A stretch of DNA of 64,000 bases from Cyanobacteria bacterium RU_5_0. GTDB taxonomy: Bacteria > Cyanobacteriota > Cyanobacteriia > Elainellales > Elainellaceae. A program made the position numbers and the translations under genes. Positions within the stretch are counted from its first letter, which is position 1; every line of letters begins with the position of its first letter. The stretch covers positions 1 to 64,000 of the forward strand of contig JAAUSF010000005.1 of NCBI GenBank assembly GCA_012033255.1, in the 5' to 3' direction. Shown here one piece after another: positions 9,436-19,016 of this stretch. Under the pieces are notes generated by a model that saw only the letters and a list, made by a program, of their open reading frames with translations, searched no databases and had not been told where the DNA came from.

Positions 9436-9536
9436 GATATAGCCATAGTCATATTGGTTTGGACATTTTTGTGGGGCGGCGGAGTCGCCCCACAAAAATG
9501 TCCATGTCCTAACCTAACTGACTACTGCTATATATC
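9436..9536. repeat. MITE-like hairpin element, family A copy 1
   Basis: Perfect 18-bp stem (9461-9478 with 9486-9503, 7-nt loop) inside longer imperfect terminal repeats (gatatagc at 9436 and gctatatatc at 9527-9536). The core is nearly identical to that at 47530-47572. It sits between the TPR gene and the convergent PEP-CTERM gene, so it may also act as a bidirectional terminator. Confidence 0.65.
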
Positions 9537-9551
9537 AAACCCTAAAGACTT

Positions 9552-10325
9552 CTAGGCTTGTTCAGCATCCTTACGGCGACGCGACAGCAACAATGTTCCA
9601 GCGATTAAGCCAATACCCGCCAATGTTGCAGGTTCAGGAACGCTCTCTGCTGCAACCTTAAAGTCAGGACCATTGAAACCAGGTTGGGAGGTGAGTTGAA
9701 TTCCGCTAACGGAACCAGAGACACCTAGTTCTGCCAAGGTAATCCCCAAAGAGCCGACTCGCTGAGCATAATTAATCTCGGTATTGTCAATGTCGTAACC
9801 TGCGTATTTCCAATTTTTGGAGTTGAGAGTCAGGAGATTGCCGAGGGCATTTCCCTTGGCATCAAGAGCTTGAACGGCTAGCTTGCTGTTCATTCCCCGT
9901 TCCCAGAAGAAAATTCGGTTCACCTTTGAATCAAAAAACAGATTAACTGTGAACTTTCCGCTATCTTCCGTGTCAATGATGTTGTTGAGATTCAGATTAC
10001 CCAAGCTGGCAACAATGCTGCTATCAGTAGCACCTTCCAACTTCACACCTGATGCATTGTCACCCTTTTCTGAACTCGCTGCACCCGTATTGCCACCACG
10101 GTAAGAGTCGTTGTAGAGGATCTTAGCACTCTCAACAAGTGCGAAGTCATTAATAACAGTTCCATCTTGCAGGCTAACTGATTTCAGCCAGATATCTCCT
10201 TTAGGAGCATTACTACCTGCATCGAAATTGGTTGTAAAGGAAAAAGCCTGTGCTGGAGCAGAAGAAAGAGCTAGAAAACCACCAGAGAGTAAGCTAATGA
10301 GAGCAGGAATGTAGTTGAGTTTCAT
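9552..10325 (-). CDS. PEP-CTERM sorting-domain surface protein
   Basis: 257-aa exported protein. The signal peptide is about residues 1-28, ending APAQA. The mature Asn/Gly/Ser-rich domain has no recognised enzymatic motif. The C-terminus is a PEP-CTERM tripartite tag: VPEPAT, a hydrophobic segment 'LAGIGLIAGTLLL', then SRRRK. Such tags are cut by exosortase (EpsH/XrtB in cyanobacteria) in bacteria that make extracellular polysaccharide. It resembles the cyanobacterial 'exosortase-dependent surface protein' (XDP) families, but I cannot assign one firmly. I chose the ATG at 10325, which starts the signal peptide directly; another in-frame ATG lies at 10349. No exosortase gene lies in the window. 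Confidence 0.8.
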   Translation of the reverse strand: MKLNYIPALISLLSGGFLALSSAPAQAFSFTTNFDAGSNAPKGDIWLKSVSLQDGTVINDFALVESAKILYNDSYRGGNTGAASSEKGDNASGVKLEGATDSSIVASLGNLNLNNIIDTEDSGKFTVNLFFDSKVNRIFFWERGMNSKLAVQALDAKGNALGNLLTLNSKNWKYAGYDIDNTEINYAQRVGSLGITLAELGVSGSVSGIQLTSQPGFNGPDFKVAAESVPEPATLAGIGLIAGTLLLSRRRKDAEQA

Positions 10326-10745
10326 AAGTACTTTGAGTTGGAGAAACATGTGCGAGAACAGTTATTTGTCTAATGTTGAACACGACTTCGTGGAATGACT
10401 TCCTGAGGAAGGAATTATCTAGTGCCCTCACATTCATTATGTTATTAGCGGAGATACAAAAGTGGCTTGTACAAGATGTTTGATATATAAAAGCTTCAAT
10501 ATCAGGTTTAAATTGAAAACGAATGTAAGTGATTTCTGCATTCAAATTTCTTGACAAGAATCTCGTAGTTCTACGTAAAATGTAAATTACTTTTGATGAC
10601 TTTACTAAATATTTAGGAGCTAAATAATAGCACTCTCAGTAATTGTTCTAGGTGTTTGAAGTTGGTGTGGTTGCAAAAGCAAAAAAGAAGCCAGGTTACG
10701 TTCCTGACTTCTTTCCTTTAAAGATTAGTTTAATTCGGTATTCGC
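10326..10745. other. Intergenic region upstream of the PEP-CTERM gene
   Basis: AT-rich and without convincing coding sequence; short frames here lack family features. It should hold the PEP-CTERM promoter. The ndhD terminator lies at its right edge. Confidence 0.5.
10684..10714 (-). terminator. Rho-independent terminator of ndhD1
   Basis: Stem of 12 bp (10684-10695 with 10703-10714, one G-T pair) followed, on the minus strand, by a T-rich run. It lies ~30 nt after the ndhD stop. Confidence 0.75.
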
Positions 10746-12326
10746 TTAATTGATAGCTGGAGCGCGGAGGGGTTCGGCTGCAAGAGGCTTCGATCGCGTC
10801 TGTTGATCTGCCAGTGTTGACAGCGAGTTTTGCAGTTCGGCTGTGATCGATAACGTCTTCGCGTCGTAAATTTGAGTCAGTAACTTCGGATAGAGTCCGA
10901 TGCCAATGACGGGAACCAGCAAACAAGCGATGATAAAAACCTCACGCGGCTCCGCATCTACCAAGACTTGATGTTCAAGCAATTCTTTGTTTTCGGGACC
11001 GTAGAAGATCTCGCGTAGCATCGACAGTAGATAGACTGGTGTTAGGATCACCCCAACTGCCGCTAGTAACACTACGATAATTTTGAATGGTAGCCCATAC
11101 GCATCACTGGTCGAGAAACCGACAAACACCATTAACTCAGCCACAAATCCGCTCATTCCTGGTAATGCCAGTGATGCTAATGAACAAGTGGTGAACATGG
11201 CAAAGATTTTGGGCATCTTTTGACCGACACCGCCCATCTCATCCAAGAGGAGCGTATGGGTGCGATCGTAAGTTGATCCTACCAAGAAGAACAGACTTGC
11301 CCCAATCAGTCCGTGGGATACCATTTGCAGTACAGCACCACTTAACCCTAAATCGGTGAAGGATGCCAACCCAATCAGCACAAATCCCATGTGGGAGATG
11401 GAAGAATAAGCAATCTTACGCTTCAAGTTACGTTGGGCAAAAGACGTGAGAGCCGCATAGATAATGTTGACTATTCCCAAAATCACGAGGGCTGGCGCGA
11501 AGTAAACATGGGCATCCGGCAACATCTCCACGTTCATGCGAATCAGGGCATACCCACCCATCTTCAGCAAAATACCAGCCAGCAACATATGAACTGGGGC
11601 AGTAGCTTCACCATGAGCATCAGGGAGCCAAGTGTGGAGCGGAATAATCGGCAGTTTCACCCCATAGGCAATGATGAATGCACCATACAGCAACAACTGT
11701 ATATTCAGGGGGAAATCTTTTTCCATGAGCGATCGCATGTCAAATGTCACCGTATCGCCATAGAACGCCATCGCCAGAGCCGCCACCAAAATGAACAGCG
11801 ATCCACCAGCCGTGTAAAGGATAAACTTTGTCGCCGCGTAGAGTCGTTTTTTTCCACCCCAAATTGCCAACAGCAGGTAAACCGGAATTAACTCCAACTC
11901 CCATGCCAGAAAAAACAGCAGCATATCCTGAACAGCGAATACAGCGATCTGCCCACCATACATTGCCAGCATCAGGAAATAAAACAGCTTTGGCTTAAGG
12001 GTGACAGGCCACGATGCCAAAATTGCCAGCGTTGTGATAAATCCGGTCAGGAGGATGAGCGGCATGGACAACCCATCTGCCCCAACTGACCACTTCAGGT
12101 CAAGCGATGTTACCCAGGGATAGCTTTCCACCATTTGCATATTTGGATTGGAAAGATCGTACTGGGTATAAAAGGCATAGACCATGATGCAGAAGTCGAT
12201 TAACCCTATCGTCAGGGCAAACCAACGAATTGGCTCATGCTTATTAGGTAGAAGAGGGATAACAAACGCTGCGAGAATCGGAAACAAAATGATTATCGTC
12301 AGCCAGGGAAAATCAGCAGTATTCAT
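10746..12326 (-). CDS. ndhD1: NAD(P)H-quinone oxidoreductase subunit 4 (NdhD1-type)
   Basis: 526-aa proton-pumping subunit of cyanobacterial NDH-1, homologous to Complex I NuoM/ND4. About 14 hydrophobic segments are visible. The family landmarks '[21 protein letters not shown]' (essential Glu in TM5), '[19 protein letters not shown]' and '[13 protein letters not shown]' are all present. Pairing with an ndhF1 gene points to the NDH-1L complex of respiration and cyclic electron flow rather than the CO2-uptake NDH-1MS form (NdhD3/D4). It lies 170 bp after ndhF1 on the same strand, so they are probably co-transcribed, and a terminator follows. Located in the thylakoid membrane. Confidence 0.93.
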   Translation of the reverse strand: MNTADFPWLTIIILFPILAAFVIPLLPNKHEPIRWFALTIGLIDFCIMVYAFYTQYDLSNPNMQMVESYPWVTSLDLKWSVGADGLSMPLILLTGFITTLAILASWPVTLKPKLFYFLMLAMYGGQIAVFAVQDMLLFFLAWELELIPVYLLLAIWGGKKRLYAATKFILYTAGGSLFILVAALAMAFYGDTVTFDMRSLMEKDFPLNIQLLLYGAFIIAYGVKLPIIPLHTWLPDAHGEATAPVHMLLAGILLKMGGYALIRMNVEMLPDAHVYFAPALVILGIVNIIYAALTSFAQRNLKRKIAYSSISHMGFVLIGLASFTDLGLSGAVLQMVSHGLIGASLFFLVGSTYDRTHTLLLDEMGGVGQKMPKIFAMFTTCSLASLALPGMSGFVAELMVFVGFSTSDAYGLPFKIIVVLLAAVGVILTPVYLLSMLREIFYGPENKELLEHQVLVDAEPREVFIIACLLVPVIGIGLYPKLLTQIYDAKTLSITAELQNSLSTLADQQTRSKPLAAEPLRAPAIN

Positions 12327-12344
12327 TTGGGCTTGTTAGTTGCA

Positions 12345-12392
12345 AGGACGAGGGCGGAAGGACGAAGGCGAAAGGATGAAGGCGGAAGGACA
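12345..12392. repeat. Purine-rich simple repeat in the ndhF1-ndhD1 spacer
   Basis: Degenerate repeats of the type gg(a/c)gaaggcgaaaggatgaa, reading into the spacer between ndhF1 and ndhD1. A second cluster of attcatcctt units lies at about 12458-12495. Confidence 0.6.
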
Positions 12393-12496
12393 AATCTACT
12401 AGCGTAATCCCTTAAAGAGCGAGTAAGCCACAAAGCTACCAGGATCATTTAGAAACAATTCATCCTTTAAAAACAATTCATCCTTCATCCTTCAAT

Positions 12497-14581
12497 TCAG
12501 GTGATCCCTGAAACGAGAACTAATCCAAGGACGGCTCCAAATATGATCAGGGCATAAAATTGGGCACGACCGTTTTCAAAGTATTTCAGAGCTTCACCCG
12601 TCACCAAGGTAACGAACCCAGCGAGGTTTACTAGCCCATCAACGATTCGCAGGTCTACTTCCATCACTTGACGGGCAAGGCGACGGCTTCCCTGCACAAA
12701 GAGAACTTCGTAGACATCATCGAAGTACCACTTATTGAAAGAGAGTTCGTAGAGAGGTTTGATCGTCTGGGCGATCGCTGCCGGATCAATCTTGCGTTGC
12801 AAGTACATCAGGACTGCCAACGTAATCCCGATTAGAGCAATACCAACAGAACTGCCTCCCATCGTCAGAAACTCTGGCAAGTCAATCTCAGATGGAATGC
12901 CTTCGATCATTTCACTGGGTGGATGAATGAATGCCTCAAAGTAATTTGCGAAGGGTGTTCCGACTAACCCAATCAAGAGAGAAGGAACCGCCAGTGCCAT
13001 CAGAGGCAACGTCATCGAGATTGGAGATTCATGGGGTGAATCGCTATGGTGACGATCGTCATGACCATGCCCATCGTGAGCCTCGTGATGATGGTCAGCC
13101 TCCACAGCGAGTTCCTGAGGATTCATCGCTCCTGGTCCTAGAGACATTCCCATCTGCTGAAGCTGAGCCACCTTAAGCTGTTTCTTGATTTCGGCATCAT
13201 GTCCTCGGAAAGCCCCTTCAAACGTATTGAAGTACATCCGGAACATATAGAACGCGGTAATTCCAGCCGTTAGCCAACCAATCAGCCAGAGCGTCGGACT
13301 AGCCGTGTAGGTAGAACCGAGGATTTCATCCTTCGACCAGAAACCAGCAAAAGGAGGAATCCCACAGATCGCCAATGTGCCAATCAAGAAGGTGATCGCG
13401 GTAATCGGCATATATTTCCGCAACCCGCCCATCAACCGCATATCTTGTGCGAGTACTGGATCATGCCCTACGACGGCTTCCATCCCGTGAATCACGGAAC
13501 CTGATCCCAGAAACAGCATCGCCTTGAAATAGGCGTGGGTCATGAGGTGAAACAAGCCAGCCCCATAGGCCCCAACGCCCATTGCCATCACCATATATCC
13601 CAACTGGGACATGGTGGAGTATGCCAGCCCCTTTTTAATGTCGTTTTGAGTGATCGCTGTGGTAGCGCCAATAAATGCGGTGGCGGCACCTGTCCAAGCA
13701 ATAATGTTCATCACATCCGGCAGACCCTCAAAGACAGGGTACATCCGGGCAATCAGAAAGACACCAGCCGCAACCATTGTGGCAGCGTGGATGAGGGCTG
13801 AGATCGGTGTGGGACCTTCCATGGCATCGGGGAGCCAAACATGCAAAGGAACCTGAGCAGATTTGGCAACAGGACCCATGAATACCAGTACGCCGAACAG
13901 ACCTGCCAACGCAACGCTGAGGGCACCGGATTGGAGGAGTTCATGAAGGCGATCGCCAATCACCTCAAACTCAAAACTTCCGGTTGACCAGAACAGCCCT
14001 AGCATCCCCAACAGCAGTCCAAAGTCCCCGACCCGATTGACGACAAATGCCTTTTGGCAAGCATCAGCCGCAGGTTTCCGGTCATACCAGAACCCGATCA
14101 GCAGGTAAGAACACATCCCGACCAGTTCCCAAAATACGTAAACTTGCAGCAGGTTGGGGCTAACGACTAACCCCAACATGGAGGAACTGAACAAGCTCAA
14201 ATAGGCATAAAAGCGCACATAGCCAGGGTCATGTGCCATGTAGCCGTCGGTATAGATCATCACGAAAAAGGCAACAGTCGTGACAATCATCAACATCAAT
14301 GCAGTTAGGTGATCGACGGTGTAGCCCATCGTCAGGTGAAAATCTCCGGCTGCCGCCCAGTCAATCACGCGGGTGTAAGGCGCATGTCCTTGGATTTGAC
14401 TCCATAACAGAGCAAAGGACAGCACCATCGCTGCACCCAGTAAGGATACGACGAACACCGCACTGGAGCGGCGCAGTTGACTAGCTGCTTTGCTATACGA
14501 AACTAAACCTAAACCCAGTATCATCGCGCCGAGCAACGGCAAAACGGGAATCAACCAGGCATATTCATAAAGGGGTTCCAT
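12497..14581 (-). CDS. ndhF1: NAD(P)H-quinone oxidoreductase subunit 5 (NdhF1)
   Basis: 694-aa homologue of NuoL/ND5, the distal proton-pumping subunit of NDH-1L, with the long lateral helix typical of this subunit at its C-terminus. Landmarks are 'VFWELVGMCSYLLIGFWY', 'KSAQVPLHVWLPDAMEGPTP', 'ALIHAATMVAAGVFLIAR', 'ITQNDIKKGLAYSTMSQLGY' and 'HLMTHAYFKAMLFLGSGS'. Around residues 495-515 there is a soluble His/Asp-rich loop (DHHHEAHDGHGHDDRHH). Such loops vary between cyanobacterial NdhF proteins and could bind metal. First gene of the ndhF1-ndhD1 pair. Confidence 0.94.
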   Translation of the reverse strand: MEPLYEYAWLIPVLPLLGAMILGLGLVSYSKAASQLRRSSAVFVVSLLGAAMVLSFALLWSQIQGHAPYTRVIDWAAAGDFHLTMGYTVDHLTALMLMIVTTVAFFVMIYTDGYMAHDPGYVRFYAYLSLFSSSMLGLVVSPNLLQVYVFWELVGMCSYLLIGFWYDRKPAADACQKAFVVNRVGDFGLLLGMLGLFWSTGSFEFEVIGDRLHELLQSGALSVALAGLFGVLVFMGPVAKSAQVPLHVWLPDAMEGPTPISALIHAATMVAAGVFLIARMYPVFEGLPDVMNIIAWTGAATAFIGATTAITQNDIKKGLAYSTMSQLGYMVMAMGVGAYGAGLFHLMTHAYFKAMLFLGSGSVIHGMEAVVGHDPVLAQDMRLMGGLRKYMPITAITFLIGTLAICGIPPFAGFWSKDEILGSTYTASPTLWLIGWLTAGITAFYMFRMYFNTFEGAFRGHDAEIKKQLKVAQLQQMGMSLGPGAMNPQELAVEADHHHEAHDGHGHDDRHHSDSPHESPISMTLPLMALAVPSLLIGLVGTPFANYFEAFIHPPSEMIEGIPSEIDLPEFLTMGGSSVGIALIGITLAVLMYLQRKIDPAAIAQTIKPLYELSFNKWYFDDVYEVLFVQGSRRLARQVMEVDLRIVDGLVNLAGFVTLVTGEALKYFENGRAQFYALIIFGAVLGLVLVSGIT

Positions 14582-14814
14582 GACTCACGCCCACTTCAAA
14601 GCAATTGTATCGAGTTGGCAAAACCGTCTACATTGTGACATACCCAAGCTTCAGAAGTTTCTTAAACTAAAGTAAAGTTAATTAAACTCCCTCGGCTAAA
14701 TTGTGCTATCGCCTAGTTGGGGGATACGGAAATCCAAGGCTGTTCATGAGAAACGATCGATATCGAACTCTGGTTTTGGATCTTAAGTATCGGCTCACCG
14801 ACCCAGCAACTCAT

Positions 14815-15078
14815 CTACCTATCGACCCAGATTAGGTATAAAAAGTTAGATATCAATGCCCAAATCGCTCCTTGTGTCACATCCAGCGGCGTTTTCAGCC
14901 AGGATTCGTGGTGTCCAGGAATACCTGTTTCACGAACTATTTCAGGTTCTACCCAAATCCCATGAGTGCCCAAAAGAATTTGAGCTAACCATTTCGATCG
15001 TGGCAAATGGGTCTTTGAGGTAATTAATTTCACCTTGCGGACGTGCCAATCTTGCAGAATTGGCGTACTAAACATCAC
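14815..15078 (-). CDS. Small protein of unknown function
   Basis: 87-aa open frame that I do not recognise. It has a plausible start (MMFSTPIL), a basic middle ('KLITSKTHLPRSKWLAQ'), and a hydrophobic C-terminal stretch ending 'ISNFLYLIWVDR'. No signal peptide. It lies upstream of ndhF1 in the same direction but 230 bp away. It could be a conserved small gene or the remnant of a longer one. Confidence 0.4.
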   Translation of the reverse strand: MMFSTPILQDWHVRKVKLITSKTHLPRSKWLAQILLGTHGIWVEPEIVRETGIPGHHESWLKTPLDVTQGAIWALISNFLYLIWVDR

Positions 15079-15141
15079 AGCAGAACGACATCACAACAGA
15101 ACGCTGATTAAAAATTGTTTCACTCTCTAACCTAGTGCTTT

Positions 15142-15234
15142 GTCAAGCAAGAGTTTGATAGGTAATGGGGGGTGGGGGCGTTGCCCACGCAGGGGTTTCA
15201 CCTCTGCACCCCGCAAAACAAAAAATGATAGACG
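15142..15234. repeat. Dispersed 93-bp repeat, copy 1
   Basis: Matches 56680-56770 in inverted orientation over ~90 bp with few differences. Shared blocks are caagca.ga.tttgat.ggtaatgg, aggggtttcac and ccgcaaaacaaaaa. It lies in the untranslated region before the gene at 15320. Confidence 0.7.
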
Positions 15235-15319
15235 ACTAGATTTCATTGCCGTTACCAATCGATCGCCAATGGGAATATTAGCGTCTAGAAGTGTTCTAGA
15301 AGTGTTTAAGGGTGAAATC

Positions 15320-15940
15320 ATGAATGACTTTCATAGAGAAGATATCCGCGAACGGCTCAGCAATATTGATCAGATCCGTGACATTATTTTTGGGGCACAT
15401 ATTCGCAGCTACGATAATCGATTAGACAAACTGGAATCTGATTTGGCAGTTGTGCAGCAGGAAATGCGCGATCGTTTTGACCAACTCAAGACCAGCCTTT
15501 TCAGTGAACTGAAGAAATCGATCGAGGTGTTGGAGAATAAACTGAAAACGGCAAATGTCGCGACTCAAGATGAACACACTGACTTACGGCAACAGGTCGA
15601 TCGCCTCCACAGAAAACTCGCTAGCCGCATTGATTCACTGCACGAATCTACTGATTGTCAAACCGCATTGATTCAAAATGAGCTAGCGCAGACTCGCCAT
15701 CAATCTCAGGAAGACAATCGGACACTCCGAGATTGGGCACGCGATGAACTCGATCGCCGTTTTGCCCAGATGCAAGACATTAAGATTTCCAGAGAGGATA
15801 TGGCAGAACTTCTGTTCACCTTGGGCATGAAGTTGAAGGGCACTGAGTTTGTTCCAGTGTTGCAAGACGCTGCTGAGCGCAACACAAACGGTAACAACTA
15901 CACGATCGTTCGTTTTGGAGAAGACAACCCTTCTGCATAA
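15320..15940 (+). CDS. Coiled-coil protein, unknown function
   Basis: 206-aa, largely helical protein. Heptad-rich coiled coil covers about residues 20-160, with no membrane segment or signal peptide, and a short C-terminal region 'EDMAELLFTLGMKLKGTEF'. The frame is open from 15140, but that upstream part is the dispersed repeat. The ATG at 15320 has an AAGGGTG ribosome-binding site and gives a natural acidic start, so I chose it. It is followed after 19 nt by the OmpA-like gene at 15960, so the two probably form an operon and may act as a cytosolic/membrane pair. Confidence 0.6.
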   Translation: MNDFHREDIRERLSNIDQIRDIIFGAHIRSYDNRLDKLESDLAVVQQEMRDRFDQLKTSLFSELKKSIEVLENKLKTANVATQDEHTDLRQQVDRLHRKLASRIDSLHESTDCQTALIQNELAQTRHQSQEDNRTLRDWARDELDRRFAQMQDIKISREDMAELLFTLGMKLKGTEFVPVLQDAAERNTNGNNYTIVRFGEDNPSA

Positions 15941-15959
15941 TTCATTGATTCTGCCAAAC

Positions 15960-18137
15960 ATGACTTTGCCAAACCAGGGAGATGCCTCCACTCAACGTAA
16001 TTCAGACTCCGACGCGACTCAGCTTGCTAACTTTCTGAGTCTGCTGATTGAGATGGACATTATTACCCCCATTACCTCACCTGAAATTACTCCACCTGAG
16101 CTATCTAAAGCCAATCTCGCCATTCCGATCGTTGAGCCAACCGATCGTCTGACTTCACCAGAAGAGCCATCAAACCTTTGTGTGGAGGTACTTTCCCCAC
16201 TCTCACCCTCCTTCACCCCCTTACCCTCGCCCGCCTCCACCCCTCCAGAAGACTATGACGAAGCTGTCATCGCATTCAAACACCTGCAAAACCTGTTAGT
16301 TGCACCAGAACTAGATGCATTTCGTCCATTAGTCGAGACATTGGAGCAAAAACTCTATGCTCTAGAACATCAGATTTACGATCCAACTCAGTTGATGAGT
16401 TTGCTATTACCGTGGATTGCTGAACTGATTGGGCGAAAAATTGAGATCTCCAGAGAGGAAGTGGTTCAAGCGATCGCTCCCATTGTCGATTCCCTGATTC
16501 AGGAGCGAGCCGGACAGAACAAAGATTTGATGAGCGGAGCATTGGCTCCATTGATTTCTTCCGCCATCACACACCAAATTAACGATTCTCCGGAAGAGAT
16601 TACACAAGCGGTTGCGCCGATGATGGGTAAAGCAATTCGAGAGCAAATTCGACTAGAAAAAGATGCAATGGTGGATGCGCTGTATCCAGTGATCGGTGCC
16701 ACAGTTTCTAAATATTTGGCTGAAGCGATTCAATCAATCAACGACAAAATTGAGAGAACTCTCAGCTTTGAAGGGATTCAGCGAAAGATCCGTGCCCAAT
16801 TTCAGGGAGTTTCAGAGGCAGAATTGATTTTGCGGGAGGCGTTGCCCTGTTCGATCGAGGCAATTTTTCTGATTCATAAAACGTCTGGGTTGGTGATTGC
16901 AGAAGCACAGCAGTGTGAGGGAGAGTGTCTTGAGTCAGAAATGATTGCTGGGATGTTGACGGCAATTCGTAGCTTTGCCAATGACTGCATCGCCCGAACT
17001 GGAGGAATGTCGGAACTGAGTGAAATCGATTACGGAGACTTCAAGATTCTGCTGGAAGCGGCGGGATATTGCTACATTGCTGTGGTGGTTCAAGGAGAGC
17101 CTTCACCATCATTTAACCGCAAAATTCGGCGGACTCTGGGGTCGATCGTGCAGCATCATGGCATGGCGATCGAAACGTTTGAGGGTGATCCTGTCACCAT
17201 TCCCAACGATATTCCCACGACGTTGGCGAATCTGAGGGATGCGTATCCATCCCAACAAGCCAAGAAAAATCGAAAACCTGCTAAACCTATGGCGCTATTG
17301 GTATTAGCTGGAACAATACTCAGTCTGATTTTGGTTCCTGCAAGCTTTGTGAAATATCGTCAGATGATCACAGACCGAATCGAGTCTAGTGTGAGCGATG
17401 CGTTGACATCAACACCCGAATTGGCGGTCTATCGACTAGACGTAGACGCACGACAGGGTAAGGTGATGCTGGTAGGCAAATTACCGAATCCAGAACTGCG
17501 TCAGAAAGCCGATGTTGTTGCCCGATCGACCGTTCGATCGCTTGCCCCTCGCTGGTCAGTAGATAACGAAATTTTGGCAGCCGATGTTCTTCCTGATCCA
17601 GAGTTGGCACGGGCAGAAGTGAACCGCATCACCAACACCCTCAATCGAAGCGAAGGAATCATAATCGTGGCTTACTACATTGAAAATAATAATGTGCTGG
17701 TAGAAGGAGTTGTGGCTAATGCTGGTGATGTAGGAACTATAGAGCGAGCTTTTCAGCAGATTCCTGGGATTCAGTCAGTGTCTACCGTACTGGAGGTTCA
17801 ATCCTCCCTCAACCTTGACATTCGGTTCTATTTTGATGTCGCTTCTGCCCAAATTGTGCCAGACGATTTGGGGTATAAACTGAGCCAAGTCGTTTCCTTC
17901 CTGGCTGAATATCCTGAAAAGTCAATCAAGATCATTGGGTTTAGCTACCCTAGTGATAGCCCTGGGGAGACTCCAGGACTTGCGTTACAACGAGCGATCG
18001 CCATTCGCGATGCCTTGATTCAGCGCGGGATCAACCCTGAACGGCTAGAAATCATGGGTTCAATAGATTATCCACCGGGTATGGGGGCTGATCACCCCTC
18101 CTGGCTGAGTCGATGCGTAGATTTTGAAGTGAAATGA
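15960..18137 (+). CDS. OmpA-like C-terminal domain membrane protein
   Basis: 725-aa protein. The N-terminus is Pro/Ser/Thr-rich. A long helical region (about 110-300) contains repeated 'I(S/T)REEV.QAIAPIV' type units, and a globular domain follows (about 310-430). One membrane segment (about 447-466, 'MALLVLAGTILSLILVPASF') comes next. A BON-like region (about 475-545) is followed by an OmpA/MotB-type peptidoglycan-binding domain (about 615-725) with 'FDVASAQIVPDDLGYKL', 'KIIGFSYPSD' and 'ALQRAIAIRDALIQRGI'. I expect the N-terminus in the cytoplasm and the OmpA domain in the periplasm. The ATG at 15960 is preferred over 15849, which lies inside the previous gene. Confidence 0.7.
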   Translation: MTLPNQGDASTQRNSDSDATQLANFLSLLIEMDIITPITSPEITPPELSKANLAIPIVEPTDRLTSPEEPSNLCVEVLSPLSPSFTPLPSPASTPPEDYDEAVIAFKHLQNLLVAPELDAFRPLVETLEQKLYALEHQIYDPTQLMSLLLPWIAELIGRKIEISREEVVQAIAPIVDSLIQERAGQNKDLMSGALAPLISSAITHQINDSPEEITQAVAPMMGKAIREQIRLEKDAMVDALYPVIGATVSKYLAEAIQSINDKIERTLSFEGIQRKIRAQFQGVSEAELILREALPCSIEAIFLIHKTSGLVIAEAQQCEGECLESEMIAGMLTAIRSFANDCIARTGGMSELSEIDYGDFKILLEAAGYCYIAVVVQGEPSPSFNRKIRRTLGSIVQHHGMAIETFEGDPVTIPNDIPTTLANLRDAYPSQQAKKNRKPAKPMALLVLAGTILSLILVPASFVKYRQMITDRIESSVSDALTSTPELAVYRLDVDARQGKVMLVGKLPNPELRQKADVVARSTVRSLAPRWSVDNEILAADVLPDPELARAEVNRITNTLNRSEGIIIVAYYIENNNVLVEGVVANAGDVGTIERAFQQIPGIQSVSTVLEVQSSLNLDIRFYFDVASAQIVPDDLGYKLSQVVSFLAEYPEKSIKIIGFSYPSDSPGETPGLALQRAIAIRDALIQRGINPERLEIMGSIDYPPGMGADHPSWLSRCVDFEVK

Positions 18138-18206
18138 CCTGTGCAGACAAACAACCAGGTGAACTGAAGTGGAAGACGATCGCCCTCCACGCCTGGACAA
18201 CAGCAA

Positions 18207-19016
18207 TCAACCTAAAAGGGGAACGTAGTTTGTGTAGCTGAAACCAGACGTACCATTCACGTTTACGTCCTGGACAACGGCAATCAAGTCGGAACCGAAA
18301 TAGATAGCCGTATCCTGAGCGCTACTTCCCCCCAGAGTTTTCAGTTGGAAGGTGTAGTCACTCACTGCCCCAAACAGCAAAATGTTATCGCTATCGCTGA
18401 GTGAAAAGTCCGTGATGGTGGCACTGCCTTTTCCTACATAAGCCCGACTACCAAGCCCTATGAAAAACCGATCGGCTCCACTGCCGCCCGTCAAGATGTC
18501 CTTATCTGATGCAATAGGGTTTACAATGCTGTAGCCCAAGAGGGTATCATTGCCACTTCCGCCATTGAGTAAGTCATCACCACGATAGCCAGTGAGATTG
18601 TCATTCCCATCACTGCCCCTAAGCGTGTCATTGCCGTATCCACCATTCAGTTCGTCATTGCCACTTCCGCCATCCAGACTGTCGTTGCCGCCATCGCCAT
18701 CAAGCAGGTCATTATCAGCGCCACCGAGAAGCGTATCGTTATCGTAGCCACCCTCTAGTTCGTCAACGCCTGCGCCACCCTCTAGTAAATCATTGCCATT
18801 GCTACCATAGATTTCGTCATTTCCATCTCCACCATAGAGACGATCGATGCCATCTTCACCAATAAGTTGGTCATCGCCAAGATTACCGAAGATGACATCA
18901 TCGCCTGCACCTGCTTGAACGATGTCATGACCCGCTAAGGCGTCAATGGTGTCATTCGCTCCATCCGCTTTGATAAAATCATCCCCTGTGGTAGGTCTAC
19001 CAGAGATAATTGCCAT
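18207..19016 (-). CDS. RTX (hemolysin-type calcium-binding) repeat protein
   Basis: 269-aa protein built mostly from Ca2+-binding nonapeptide repeats of the form GGxGxDxLx, about residues 12-180 (for example 'GGDGNDEIYGSNGNDLLEGG'). They would fold into a parallel beta-roll on binding calcium outside the cell. The C-terminal ~85 residues ('DILTGGSGADRFF...') resemble the non-repeat cap found after RTX blocks, with an uncleaved C-terminal secretion signal expected for type I export. There is no N-terminal signal peptide, which agrees with that route. No enzymatic domain is attached and no type I exporter lies nearby. The gene stands alone. Confidence 0.85.
   Translation of the reverse strand: MAIISGRPTTGDDFIKADGANDTIDALAGHDIVQAGAGDDVIFGNLGDDQLIGEDGIDRLYGGDGNDEIYGSNGNDLLEGGAGVDELEGGYDNDTLLGGADNDLLDGDGGNDSLDGGSGNDELNGGYGNDTLRGSDGNDNLTGYRGDDLLNGGSGNDTLLGYSIVNPIASDKDILTGGSGADRFFIGLGSRAYVGKGSATITDFSLSDSDNILLFGAVSDYTFQLKTLGGSSAQDTAIYFGSDLIAVVQDVNVNGTSGFSYTNYVPLLG

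Noticed and set aside
10294-10557. 87-aa minus-strand frame upstream of the PEP-CTERM gene
   Set aside because: Overlaps the signal-peptide coding start and AT-rich spacer; no recognisable domain.
13535-13856. Plus-strand frames inside ndhF1
   Set aside because: Fully antisense to a well-conserved gene; no start signals.
18207-19016. RTX repeat DNA as a CRISPR or tandem-repeat array
   Set aside because: Units are degenerate and keep the coding frame of Ca2+-binding nonapeptides; no constant repeat with unique spacers.
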